This document shows, piece after piece, positions 7,316 through 16,036 of a stretch of 32,437 nt of DNA (positions within the stretch are counted from its first letter, which is position 1; each line of letters opens with the position of its first letter). Below the pieces are notes generated by a model that was given only the letters and a program-made list of their open reading frames with translations, ran no database searches and was not told the DNA's origin. The DNA comes from Saprospiraceae bacterium (GTDB lineage: Bacteria > Bacteroidota > Bacteroidia > Chitinophagales > Saprospiraceae). The DNA is taken from positions 1 to 32,437 of the forward strand of contig JANQQI010000076.1 in assembly GCA_028285085.1 (NCBI GenBank), written 5' to 3'. The position numbers and the translations under genes were made by a program.

Positions 7316-9181
7316 ATGTTTCCAAAATACGATGTCATTGTGGTGGGCGCCGGACACTCCGGCTGTGAAGCGGCAGTTGCTGCGGCGAATCTGGGGTCTA
7401 AAGTGATGCTGGTGACGATGAATATGCAGACGATTGCTCAGATGTCATGTAATCCCGCGATGGGTGGCGTCGCTAAAGGACAAATCGTACGTGAAGTGGA
7501 CGCGCTCGGTGGCTATTCGGGCATAGTGACGGATCATACGATGATCCAATTTAGAATGCTAAATCGTTCCAAAGGTCCAGCCATGTGGAGTCCACGCGCG
7601 CAGAGTGATCGAATGTTGTTCGCGCAAAAATGGCGCAACATGCTGGAAGCCCACCCCAATATTGATTTCTGGCAAGAAATGGTAACCGGCATTATCGTTA
7701 AAGATGGCCACGCCCGAGGCGTTTACACCGGTATGGGCCTGGAAATTGAAAGCGAAGCCGTCATCTTAACCAATGGCACCTTCCTCAATGGCTTAATTCA
7801 CATTGGCGAAAAACAATTTGGTGGAGGGCGCGCGGGTGAGCGCGCAGCCAAGGGCATCACTGAGCAACTCATCGAACTGGGCTTTGAGTCGGGCCGAATG
7901 AAGACCGGTACTCCGCCGCGAGTCGACGGCCGGTCGCTAAACTGGGAAGTCATGGATACCCAGCCCGGTGACGAGCAGCCCAGTAAGTTTTCGTATACCG
8001 ATACACCGGTTTTGCAAAAACAACGTCCTTGTCACATTACTTATACCAATCCTAAGGTACACGATATTCTAAGAACCGGCTTCGACCGTTCTCCAATGTT
8101 CAATGGCCGTATTCGAGGCATTGGCCCACGCTATTGCCCTTCGATCGAAGATAAAATCGACCGATTTGCGCAACGTGATCGCCATCAACTCTTCGTCGAA
8201 CCGGAAGGTTGGGATACCGTCGAGATCTACATTAATGGCTTTTCATCATCATTGCCCGAAGATGTGCAATACAAAGCCATGCAATTGATCCCCGGTTTTG
8301 AAAATGCAAAAATGTTCCGACCGGGCTACGCCATCGAATATGACTTCTTCCCGCCGACGCAGCTTAAGATATCGTTGGAAACCCGCTTGGTCAAACGGCT
8401 ATTCTTTGCCGGACAAATCAACGGTACCACGGGCTACGAAGAAGCCGCTTGTCAAGGATTAGTGGCGGGCATCAATGCGCACCGAGCTATTCAAGAGGAA
8501 GATCCTTTTGTATTAAAACGTTCTGAGGCTTATATCGGGGTATTGATCGATGATCTGGTCAATAAAGGCACGAAAGAACCCTATCGTATGTTTACCTCGC
8601 GCGCTGAATACCGTATTCTGCTGCGTCAGGATAATGCCGATCTACGCCTCACACCCCTCGCTCAGCAAATGGGTATGCAAAACCTGGACGCACGTATGGA
8701 GCAGGTGGAAGCTAAAGAAAAAGCCGCTCGGGAGATTGATAAATATTTCCGAGAAACCAGCATTGCACCGGATATCCTCAATGGGTATCTCGAAAGTGTG
8801 GGATCGGCACCGATTCGCCAAAAAGTAAAATTGCACAGTATTTTACTCCGGCCGCGGGTGGGCATGGCGGCATTACGGGCCGCGGTACCGAGCCTCGATG
8901 CGCATCTCAAGCAGTATCCCAAGACCTTTGTTGAGCTGGCCGAAGTAAATATGAAATACGAAGGTTACATCCGCAAAGAACAAGAGATGGTGGACAAGAT
9001 GAATCGTCTGGAAGCAGTGAAATTACACGAGAACATCAATTACGACGCGTTAGGTGCACTGTCGGCTGAGGCCCGCGAGAAATTGATGCAGCTCAAGCCA
9101 CATACGATTGGTCAAGCTAGCCGCATCAGCGGCGTTTCTCCCTCAGATATCTCGGTTCTACTCGTCCACATGGGCCGCTAA
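7316..9181 (+). CDS. mnmG: tRNA uridine-5-carboxymethylaminomethyl modification enzyme MnmG (GidA)
   Basis: 621 residues, the normal length. MnmG works with the GTPase MnmE to place the cmnm5 or nm5 group on the wobble uridine of several tRNAs, using FAD, NADH and a folate C1 donor. Seen here are the dinucleotide-binding motif VVGAGHSGCEAA (about 8-19), SCNPAMGGVAKGQIVREVDALGG, GEKQFGGGRAGERAA, KTGTPPRVDGRS, and the second FAD signature FAGQINGTTGYEEAACQG. The C-terminal helical domain ends in ISGVSPSDISVLLVHM. The ATG at 7316 fits family N-termini better than TTG 7286, which adds ten unconserved residues. No other tRNA-modification gene is adjacent. It converges on the next gene with a 7-bp gap. 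Confidence 0.98.
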   Translation: MFPKYDVIVVGAGHSGCEAAVAAANLGSKVMLVTMNMQTIAQMSCNPAMGGVAKGQIVREVDALGGYSGIVTDHTMIQFRMLNRSKGPAMWSPRAQSDRMLFAQKWRNMLEAHPNIDFWQEMVTGIIVKDGHARGVYTGMGLEIESEAVILTNGTFLNGLIHIGEKQFGGGRAGERAAKGITEQLIELGFESGRMKTGTPPRVDGRSLNWEVMDTQPGDEQPSKFSYTDTPVLQKQRPCHITYTNPKVHDILRTGFDRSPMFNGRIRGIGPRYCPSIEDKIDRFAQRDRHQLFVEPEGWDTVEIYINGFSSSLPEDVQYKAMQLIPGFENAKMFRPGYAIEYDFFPPTQLKISLETRLVKRLFFAGQINGTTGYEEAACQGLVAGINAHRAIQEEDPFVLKRSEAYIGVLIDDLVNKGTKEPYRMFTSRAEYRILLRQDNADLRLTPLAQQMGMQNLDARMEQVEAKEKAAREIDKYFRETSIAPDILNGYLESVGSAPIRQKVKLHSILLRPRVGMAALRAAVPSLDAHLKQYPKTFVELAEVNMKYEGYIRKEQEMVDKMNRLEAVKLHENINYDALGALSAEAREKLMQLKPHTIGQASRISGVSPSDISVLLVHMGR

Positions 9182-9188
9182 AGGCTAT

Positions 9189-10031
9189 TTATTGTAGTAC
9201 ACTTAGGACATGATTCTGGTAACCTCCATTTTGGGTAAAGGTGCCACAGTTTTCCAGATCAATGGCATTCTGAATAAAATCTCGACGGCTGGGTACGTCA
9301 AAGAAGCGATTTTGCAACCATTGAAAGCCTTCATCGGCCGATAATCGGTCCAGGATAGGGAGTAGACCACGTCGCTCAAAAATTGAGGTTTCACAAATCA
9401 ACTCCGCCGTTGATTCATCCGTCAATAGTACTTCTTCTTCGGAAAAATCCAAGTCACCAATTATCAGAGCCAGAGATCTAGCATTCGTACCGTCTGCGAC
9501 GCGACGGCCTTCGAGAATATCCACTAGTTTAGAGCCATTGTGCTCTGACATCAGGCGGTTCAGCAAAATTTTGCTATCCACCATGGCGGCCTCATAAGCT
9601 AGCAAGTAATATAATTCATGTTCACTACGTAAGGATTTTAGCAAGCCTGTCGTGATGTATAAATGCCCCCCAGGAACAGCAAAAGCATTAAGCGATCCTT
9701 CATCCAAAATGGTAATACGCCAGGGACGCGCTAAGTCCCAGCGATTGTTATCCGGCGACTGATTATCAATACGAATACTATTCGTCACCTGATTGTACAG
9801 ATTCTGAATGTACCAGTAAGCGGACGTATCGTAAGGTGGAATATTGGGAAGAATAGTAAAATTATCCCGGTCGCTAGCGATTGCATTTTGGATGGCATCG
9901 CCCAATTCTTCACGTTGTGCTTTGGTGAAGTCACTTGGCTTGACGATAGGATAAACTTCTTTTTGACAAGCGGTAGTCCATAGTACAAGGCATACCAGAA
10001 GTAGCCTCGGGAGGTTTACAACACAGTGCAT
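9189..10031 (-). CDS. Lipoprotein resembling an M48 metallopeptidase with a degenerate zinc site
   Basis: 280 residues. The N-terminus is a lipoprotein signal (LLLVCLVLWTTAC, lipidated Cys22). The core resembles M48 peptidases of the BepA/LoiP type: LNAFAVPGGHLYITTGLL (about 114-131) is almost the family signature, but the following zinc motif, normally HExxH, reads YEAAM (146-150), so both zinc-binding histidines are replaced while the glutamate stays. A glutamate that could match the third ligand (E206 in TDESTAE) also remains. It is therefore probably not a peptidase but a pseudo-enzyme, perhaps a chaperone-like or binding lipoprotein facing the periplasm. The reading frame is intact, arguing against a decaying gene. 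It stands as a single gene, upstream of which lies the terminator of the larger operon. Confidence 0.75.
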   Translation of the reverse strand: MHCVVNLPRLLLVCLVLWTTACQKEVYPIVKPSDFTKAQREELGDAIQNAIASDRDNFTILPNIPPYDTSAYWYIQNLYNQVTNSIRIDNQSPDNNRWDLARPWRITILDEGSLNAFAVPGGHLYITTGLLKSLRSEHELYYLLAYEAAMVDSKILLNRLMSEHNGSKLVDILEGRRVADGTNARSLALIIGDLDFSEEEVLLTDESTAELICETSIFERRGLLPILDRLSADEGFQWLQNRFFDVPSRRDFIQNAIDLENCGTFTQNGGYQNHVLSVLQ

Positions 10032-10169
10032 TTTGTTCTTTGTCTTTGTTTCTTGTTCAATTAGTGCGGTCTTCCGACCTACTATATTGCAGCAAAAATC
10101 ACTCCAATAAATGTTAAAAAACTATCATATCGGACTGTTTTTGGCATTTTAAATATACATAAAAATAAA

Positions 10170-10206
10170 ATTCGCGCAGAATAGTCCGAAGACCATTCGC
10201 GCGAAT
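10170..10206 (-). terminator. Strong UUCG-loop terminator of the sigma factor/alpha-2-macroglobulin operon
   Basis: Read on the minus strand, ATTCGCGCGAATGGTC pairs with GACTATTCTGCGCGAAT: 16 bp with one bulged base and one G-T pair, closing a TTCG tetraloop. The tail TTTATTTTTAT follows. It lies 33 bp after the stop of the large gene. Confidence 0.85.
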
Positions 10207-10238
10207 CCAACTTTGATCATGCAGAGCGTTTAAGTAAA

Positions 10239-13200
10239 CTAAGGGACAATAGTCACTGCCTCAGGTTTACTCCAGCTCTTATATTCATTAGTGTAATACA
10301 GGTAAGCAACGGAAGCCGGGGCTTCGTAAGTACCGGGGACCTCAGCTTTGAGATCGAGCGCTAATTCGTGGGTGACTCCGGGCGCGAGGCTCCGGTAGTG
10401 GAACACGACATAGCTTCCGATCATTTCGTAATAGTCAAACTGCCCTTCTTCCTGCATCTTCTTCAATTGCCAAGGCTGTACACTCAATCCCGCGGGAATG
10501 CCCACTAAAGCGATGGTGTTCGGTAGTCGCTGTTCGAGTGTATTCTGTAGCTTGGTGGTCAGTCGAATGGTCTGTCCGCTTTTACCGCTAGCCTTCGCTA
10601 ATTTTGTATTTAGCCTCACCAAACATCCGGGATCAGCCTGCGGCTGACGTGTGGTGTATTTCAAATCCAAGTCAAAATCCAGAGGACGCTTGGTGCGTTC
10701 GTAAATCACTCGAACTTTATTTTCACCTGCCCGACCATGCGCGCTTAAATCTAGTTCCAAGCCACCGGATTGATCCGATTTATAAGAAATGGTTTCTAAA
10801 TTATCGTTAACCCAAATCTTGATTTCACCACTCTTACGGGTACGCTTGCTGGTTTTAGTAAACGCCACCAAAGCTTTCATAGCTAATACCGTAGACTGCG
10901 TATTCCCAAAGCCGTAGTTACTCTTCGACTGAACGATAAACCGGATCGCTTCGCGCAAAGGTGCTCCTTTTTGATTATCCTTAATCATCGCCAAAACCGT
11001 CAGCGCCGTCGTTTCAATTGCCAGTGCTTGCCCGGTAGATCGAGTCATCGAAGGTTGATCACCTTTCCAGCTTCCATCTTTTAATTGCAGTTTTAATAAC
11101 TCATTTAGCAAATCTTTTCCACGACGATCCTTCATTTCTAATAGCACATTACTCAACAGAGCCATTTGATACGGATCTTCACTCTCGACGGCCTGCTGAT
11201 AAGTCTTTTCGATTTCAGGAAGGATATCCTGACTATACCCCGCTTCGGTCAATGCCCATACGATGTAGGCATCGGCAGTAGCGGTAGCACCTTGCCAGGA
11301 GTGTAATGCGCGCTTAGTGCTACGTGTCCAGCTGCCTTGGCCATCCCGTCGGCCAATGAGCCAGGCAGCCGTCCGCTGAATTAAATCCTCATCGACAGAA
11401 TATACCGCCTGCATATCTTTAAACTGTAGAAGACCGTAGGCCGTAAGCGCTTCGTTGGATGGCGCTTGTCCATACCAATCAAAGCCACCGCCTTCTACCT
11501 CGAACGTCAATAAGCGTTCGTAGCCCGCGCGGAGGAAATTCATAGCCCGTTCCCGAATATCCGGGCGAATCTGCTGGCTATGCTCTAGGTAATCTAGCAC
11601 TAACAAGTTGGGATAATTGCTACTGGAAGTCTGCTCAAAACAGCCATTCGGCTGGCGGAGCATACGATCCATCCCCGTCATCAATACTTCGCTCAAATCG
11701 GGGTAAGCTTGGAAATTCAGATGAACGGACTCCGCGACTGGATCAAGAATATTGAAGGTAAATTCCTGCTCTTTCTGATCGCCGTTAAGCACTTGCTCCA
11801 CCGGAAATCCGCGAGGTTGTACTCGAACCGGCTGCTGAAAATAGTCAGCGTAATCACCACTCGTAAAGTGAATATCAAATTGCCCCGATTGTGCCTCTGG
11901 AAGAATATTATAAGTCAGGAATACCGTTTTTGTAGTTCCTGCGGCCAGCGTATAGCTTGGCTTAGTCTCACTCGTCAATTCAAATCCTGTTGGGGTATTG
12001 ATTTGTAGTTGCCCGGTCAGGGGCGCTTGGGTGTTATTACTAATCTGCACTGGAAGCCGAAGCTGATCGCCGGTCAATAAATTGCCGGGCACCTTGGTGC
12101 GCATCCCTAAAGGTTGTTGGCTGAAAAAGAAGAATTTATGTTGCCCGATACCACCATCGGCAGATAGTCCTTCCACACTCACTCGGAACGTCGTCAATGC
12201 ATCGGAGGTAAAGAAACTTAGTTCCGCTTTCCCGCGACGATCCACTTCAACCTCTGGATTCCAGTAAATTGTTGAGCGGAAGTCATTGCGACTATTACTG
12301 CCGCCTTCTTCCTCCATTTCTTCCGCTTCATAACGCGGACTGTAAAATTCTCTGCCGCGATTAGAATCCGAAGTATTGTTAGCAATTTGACGACGATCGG
12401 CAAGTGCATCTCCACGTACACGGATACCATCAACATAGTAATTTGTCGCCTCATTGCGTGATCCACGAATGGTTAATGAAGCACCCTCGGTTGATTTTAA
12501 TCCAGCTACTGTCGATGCCAAAGCCGAAATATCTTTAGTCGGTAATTTTCTAATTTGCTCGGAAGTAATTACTGCACCGGAAACCGTATTATCTTGTTCA
12601 ATGAGGGGTACATTATAACCAGTCACAACGACCTCTTCCAAGGCAACATCATCAACGGTAATCGCCACATTAGCCTGAACCCCAGCATTCGCTTTCACCG
12701 TGACTGGACTCGTCATCGGTGTATAGCCGATATACTGGCATTGCAAATTGTACGTCCCCGGAGGCACATCATTGATCACGAAGTTTCCGTCAAAATCAGC
12801 ACTTGCGCCAATCTGCAGTTCTTCGACAAAAACACTCGCCCCGATCATAGCCTCACCGGTCAAGGCATCCGTTACCTGTCCACGAATGATACCTCTTTCA
12901 GAAGTTGAGTTAAAAATAATAGAAGGTTCTACCGGCCAACGTAATTCCATCCCCATTTGATAGTTCCGAGCCGGGAAGGTCAACGTTTTGCCATCGTGCT
13001 CTACCCATAGATAATCACCATATTGCGGCATGTCAATATCTCTCAATTCAAAAGCACCATTTTCGTTACTCTCCACGGCATCATCCAAACTACCAAATCC
13101 TATTTTAGCATTTGAAATAGGGACGCCACGGGCATCCATAACCCGGCCACCAAGGCGAGCCATTTCGGAAGGATACTGAATAGAAGCTAGTGGCTCTCCG

Positions 13201-15206
13201 AGAATTGAGCTCCAGTTGAAGCGACGCCAGCCCTGAGTCAGCATTAGATAATCCAAGGCTTGGAGCTGATCTTTTTCTGGATGATCCTCTGCCGGGTCGA
13301 AGTAAAAATTAGGCTCTTCGACATCACCAGTTAGCTCAGATTCGAGTAAGAGATAAGCCATGATATCTCCTTGTTTATCGTCGGCGAAGGTAAGCAGGTT
13401 ATCATCGACTACCGCCAGCGAAAACTTACCGGGCATAGGCATGCCGCGCTCGTCTTTAACTTGGACGGTCATTTTCACCTCTTCGCGCGGCAGATAACGC
13501 TCTTTATCAGTGGATACTTCAATATCCAGTCGTTTTTCCGGGTGTAGAAAGACCAATCGCTCGGCCCGTGGAATTTGCTTGCTGTCGAAGAGTGTAATCT
13601 CCGCTACTCCGATCGGCAATTGGTTCGTTGGAATCTCAAGGCGGTGGGTTCCCCGTCGCGCTGGCGTTTCTACCACTTTGGCGACTTGCCCCGCAGCGCG
13701 CAGCGCAATACTCAAAGCTTCATCTTCGGTAGAGCGAACCGTGACGCGTAGCAAATCAGCGGATACTTGACGGGCAATCAGGTTGTACCCCCGCTCCAGT
13801 GGTTCGGGCAGCGGAATAGGCTCATCAATGCCTGCCGGCTTATGAATTTCAGCGTAGTATTCATCGTTGAGATCAGGCGTTAGTTGAAAGGCACCCATTC
13901 CCATATGATAAGATCGAAAATCGGCGACTTTTTCGCCCAATTGGTTATAAATAGCACCTTCTACATCGGCGGGCTTCCCGTGCTCGTTGAGCGCTTTGAA
14001 TGCGATACGGCCTTGCAAGCCAGCGATCATATCGCCACCTTCGGGCAGGAATTGTAGATCAATATCTCTTTTGACAATCGGAATCGCTCGCGAAATGGCT
14101 TCACCCTGGCCATTGAGCTCTAGCTGCACATTGAGTAAGGCTTGATCGGTCGCTAAGTCGTCAGGAAGCTGAAAGCTTACCCAAGCCTTACCACGCGCAT
14201 CAGTCGTTGCCTCATAAGTATTCCAAGCCTGTCCATCTAGGCTAACCACTGCCTTCACTGGATGCAGAGGAAGTGGTTGATTTTCCAAGCTCTGTAGGCT
14301 GATTTTTGCCTCGACTTTATCGCCAGCGCCGTAGGCTTCTCGCAAAAAGTCGAGCTCCATGCGTAAGCTGGGTAGTACGACAGATTGTACCTGTAGATCA
14401 CGTTCGAAGTATTGTCCCAGATTGCGCTGCCAGTTAGAATAGGCTTTGATTTTAAATAGCCCGCCTTCCGCGCCTTGTGGCAAGGTAAAGTCTCCGCGGA
14501 CTTGTCCCTCTGCGGCGAGCAAGCGTCGCTTTTGTAGTACACTACCATTGGGCCCCAAGAGCTCGACCCACACAAAGTCACTCTTCTCACTACGCTTCAG
14601 GCTATTAGCGTCACGCAAGTAAACACTAAACCAGACATCCTCTCCGGGATAAAAGAATTTTCGATCCAGATGCAGATAAACCTTGTCTGGCGCATAGTGA
14701 TCATGGTGTGCGGATAATTTGCGGGTTAAGATATTTTCCAGGCTATTACTATCAATCATGCTCAGCGGCAAAATAAAAGGTACCATTAAGCTGTCCCCTA
14801 CCCAAGGTTCAGGATTCAGTACGATCGCTTTAGATGTAAGTGCAGAGGTTAATAATGTCTTTTTAGCCTTAGTTTCAGGTGCTGCTTCAGTTGTCGTCAG
14901 TGTAGTGACCTCCATCGTTGGTGTAGGAGGCGTCTCTAGTTCAATGCTATTTTCAGTGACCACCAACTCAGGGGTTGGTGGCGATGGATCGGAGACCATA
15001 AGGCCACCGACAATTAGGATAACCAGAAGTAGTATCATAATGGTCAGATTTCGAAAGTTGAAAAAATGATTACTACGAGTGGCTGGAGTCGGACCGTCGT
15101 CCAGTAAATGCTCCATTTTATCCCATGCATGGTCAGCGAACTCAAACTCGTGATTGAGTGCTTTTTGTTGAATTAACCGGTCGGTATTTTTTTTATTATT
15201 GCTCAT
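10239..15206 (-). CDS. Membrane-anchored alpha-2-macroglobulin/TonB-plug fusion with anti-sigma-like tail
   Basis: 1655 residues from the ATG at 15206, which overlaps the end of the sigma factor gene by 11 nt. Residues 1-53 are charged and cytoplasmic, with a W-x-x-M-x-x-L-L-D stretch (28-36). One helix (54-71) crosses the membrane, then comes a Pro/Thr linker. MG2-like domains begin at about 174 (VYLHLDRKFFYPGEDVWFSVYL), with further macroglobulin domains to about 660. A carboxypeptidase-regulatory-like domain (771-853) and a TonB-receptor plug (about 855-935, SLTIRGSRNEATNYYVDGI) follow, then a polar acidic stretch (936-978). The A2M domain starts at about 979, and the thioester domain carries an intact GCFEQ (1188-1192). 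Thioester A2Ms trap proteases covalently. No beta-barrel follows the plug, so it is not a transporter. Co-expression with the sigma factor suggests sensing, but that role is inferred. Confidence 0.87.
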   Translation of the reverse strand: MSNNKKNTDRLIQQKALNHEFEFADHAWDKMEHLLDDGPTPATRSNHFFNFRNLTIMILLLVILIVGGLMVSDPSPPTPELVVTENSIELETPPTPTMEVTTLTTTEAAPETKAKKTLLTSALTSKAIVLNPEPWVGDSLMVPFILPLSMIDSNSLENILTRKLSAHHDHYAPDKVYLHLDRKFFYPGEDVWFSVYLRDANSLKRSEKSDFVWVELLGPNGSVLQKRRLLAAEGQVRGDFTLPQGAEGGLFKIKAYSNWQRNLGQYFERDLQVQSVVLPSLRMELDFLREAYGAGDKVEAKISLQSLENQPLPLHPVKAVVSLDGQAWNTYEATTDARGKAWVSFQLPDDLATDQALLNVQLELNGQGEAISRAIPIVKRDIDLQFLPEGGDMIAGLQGRIAFKALNEHGKPADVEGAIYNQLGEKVADFRSYHMGMGAFQLTPDLNDEYYAEIHKPAGIDEPIPLPEPLERGYNLIARQVSADLLRVTVRSTEDEALSIALRAAGQVAKVVETPARRGTHRLEIPTNQLPIGVAEITLFDSKQIPRAERLVFLHPEKRLDIEVSTDKERYLPREEVKMTVQVKDERGMPMPGKFSLAVVDDNLLTFADDKQGDIMAYLLLESELTGDVEEPNFYFDPAEDHPEKDQLQALDYLMLTQGWRRFNWSSILGEPLASIQYPSEMARLGGRVMDARGVPISNAKIGFGSLDDAVESNENGAFELRDIDMPQYGDYLWVEHDGKTLTFPARNYQMGMELRWPVEPSIIFNSTSERGIIRGQVTDALTGEAMIGASVFVEELQIGASADFDGNFVINDVPPGTYNLQCQYIGYTPMTSPVTVKANAGVQANVAITVDDVALEEVVVTGYNVPLIEQDNTVSGAVITSEQIRKLPTKDISALASTVAGLKSTEGASLTIRGSRNEATNYYVDGIRVRGDALADRRQIANNTSDSNRGREFYSPRYEAEEMEEEGGSNSRNDFRSTIYWNPEVEVDRRGKAELSFFTSDALTTFRVSVEGLSADGGIGQHKFFFFSQQPLGMRTKVPGNLLTGDQLRLPVQISNNTQAPLTGQLQINTPTGFELTSETKPSYTLAAGTTKTVFLTYNILPEAQSGQFDIHFTSGDYADYFQQPVRVQPRGFPVEQVLNGDQKEQEFTFNILDPVAESVHLNFQAYPDLSEVLMTGMDRMLRQPNGCFEQTSSSNYPNLLVLDYLEHSQQIRPDIRERAMNFLRAGYERLLTFEVEGGGFDWYGQAPSNEALTAYGLLQFKDMQAVYSVDEDLIQRTAAWLIGRRDGQGSWTRSTKRALHSWQGATATADAYIVWALTEAGYSQDILPEIEKTYQQAVESEDPYQMALLSNVLLEMKDRRGKDLLNELLKLQLKDGSWKGDQPSMTRSTGQALAIETTALTVLAMIKDNQKGAPLREAIRFIVQSKSNYGFGNTQSTVLAMKALVAFTKTSKRTRKSGEIKIWVNDNLETISYKSDQSGGLELDLSAHGRAGENKVRVIYERTKRPLDFDLDLKYTTRQPQADPGCLVRLNTKLAKASGKSGQTIRLTTKLQNTLEQRLPNTIALVGIPAGLSVQPWQLKKMQEEGQFDYYEMIGSYVVFHYRSLAPGVTHELALDLKAEVPGTYEAPASVAYLYYTNEYKSWSKPEAVTIVP

Positions 15207-15759
15207 AAGTAATACTGCGCTTGTGATTTTGCAGCACTTTTTGGAGCTGCTGTTTCCCCTTGGCCAGATGCCATTTCGAGGTATTTTCGTTGATCTCCAG
15301 CATTTCAGCAATCTCCCGATGCTTATAACCGTCAATCACATAAAGTGAGAATACGGTGCGGGTCGTTGCTGGCAGCTGCTGGATGTAGCGATACAAATCT
15401 TCAGCGTAGAGTTGTTGAATCGCTTCGGCTTCGATCGAACTGTCGCGAACAGTTGTAAAATCCATCACTTGCCGATATTTCACTTGTTGCCGCACGTAAT
15501 CGATCGTTGTATTAAAGACAATTCGGGCGATCCAGCCACTTAAGCTACCTTGATCTTCGTATTGATCCAGAGAATGAAAAACTTTTAAGAAAGCTCGATT
15601 CAATACGTCAATCGCCTCCGATTCGTTGTGCGTATAGCGCATACTAATCCCCAACATTCGCCCGTAGTATCGCTGGTAGAGATACTTTTGGGCCAGTCGG
15701 TGTTGCGCTTTGCAACCTTCGATTAGCTCGCGGTCTGTACTTGTTTTTGAATACTGCAT
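15196..15759 (-). CDS. ECF-type RNA polymerase sigma factor
   Basis: 187 residues. Region 2 spans about 21-90 (YYGRMLGISMRYTHNESEAIDVLNRAF, then GSLSGWIARIVFNTTIDYVR), and region 4 about 125-175, with the helix-turn-helix YKHREIAEMLEINENTSKWHLAKGKQQL. There is no sigma-1.1 or region 3, as expected for ECF factors of Bacteroidota. The ATG at 15759 is preferred over an upstream GTG-type extension of 17 basic residues that is not family-like. The gene overlaps the next one by 11 nt, a sign of translational coupling, and that partner carries a cytoplasmic tail of the kind seen in anti-sigma factors. The target promoters are unknown. I saw no convincing TAnnTTTG element upstream. Confidence 0.93.
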   Translation of the reverse strand: MQYSKTSTDRELIEGCKAQHRLAQKYLYQRYYGRMLGISMRYTHNESEAIDVLNRAFLKVFHSLDQYEDQGSLSGWIARIVFNTTIDYVRQQVKYRQVMDFTTVRDSSIEAEAIQQLYAEDLYRYIQQLPATTRTVFSLYVIDGYKHREIAEMLEINENTSKWHLAKGKQQLQKVLQNHKRSITYEQ

Positions 15760-16036
15760 GCAAGTCGTTTTAGCCCGTAGGCTTGGTCGTTTTTCTCGGA
15801 CGGCAACCATTCCCCGGTGAAATTGGTTACTTTTTTACAAAGTCGTTAACCGCTTTCACACTATCTCGGGGCGTCTTTACTTCTTACAACGATGCGAAAA
15901 GAGGAGATGGTTGGTGGGTGAGTAAAAAATATTGTATTTTTATTTCGGTTGCTAATTCAAATTAATGGCTTTTGTACCCAAAACTAAATGACTAACGGCT
16001 TTGCTTTGGGGACAGTAATTTAAACTCTGTAAACAT

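Noticed and set aside
10239-15206. Interpretation of the large protein as a TonB-dependent transporter because of its plug
   Set aside because: It lacks a barrel and an N-terminal cleavable signal; A2M and thioester domains dominate the sequence.
15207-15335. Upstream extension of the alpha-2-macroglobulin frame to an ATG at 15335
   Set aside because: The added 43 residues run inside the sigma factor gene in another frame and look like translated region-4 DNA; the ATG at 15206 gives a sensible cytoplasmic tail.
15825-15851. GGTTA/TAACC dyad in the spacer between the sigma factor gene and the divergent secreted-protein gene, as a sigma autoregulation site
   Set aside because: The arms are 5 bp, the inner pairing needs a 4-nt bulge, and it does not coincide with a recognisable promoter.
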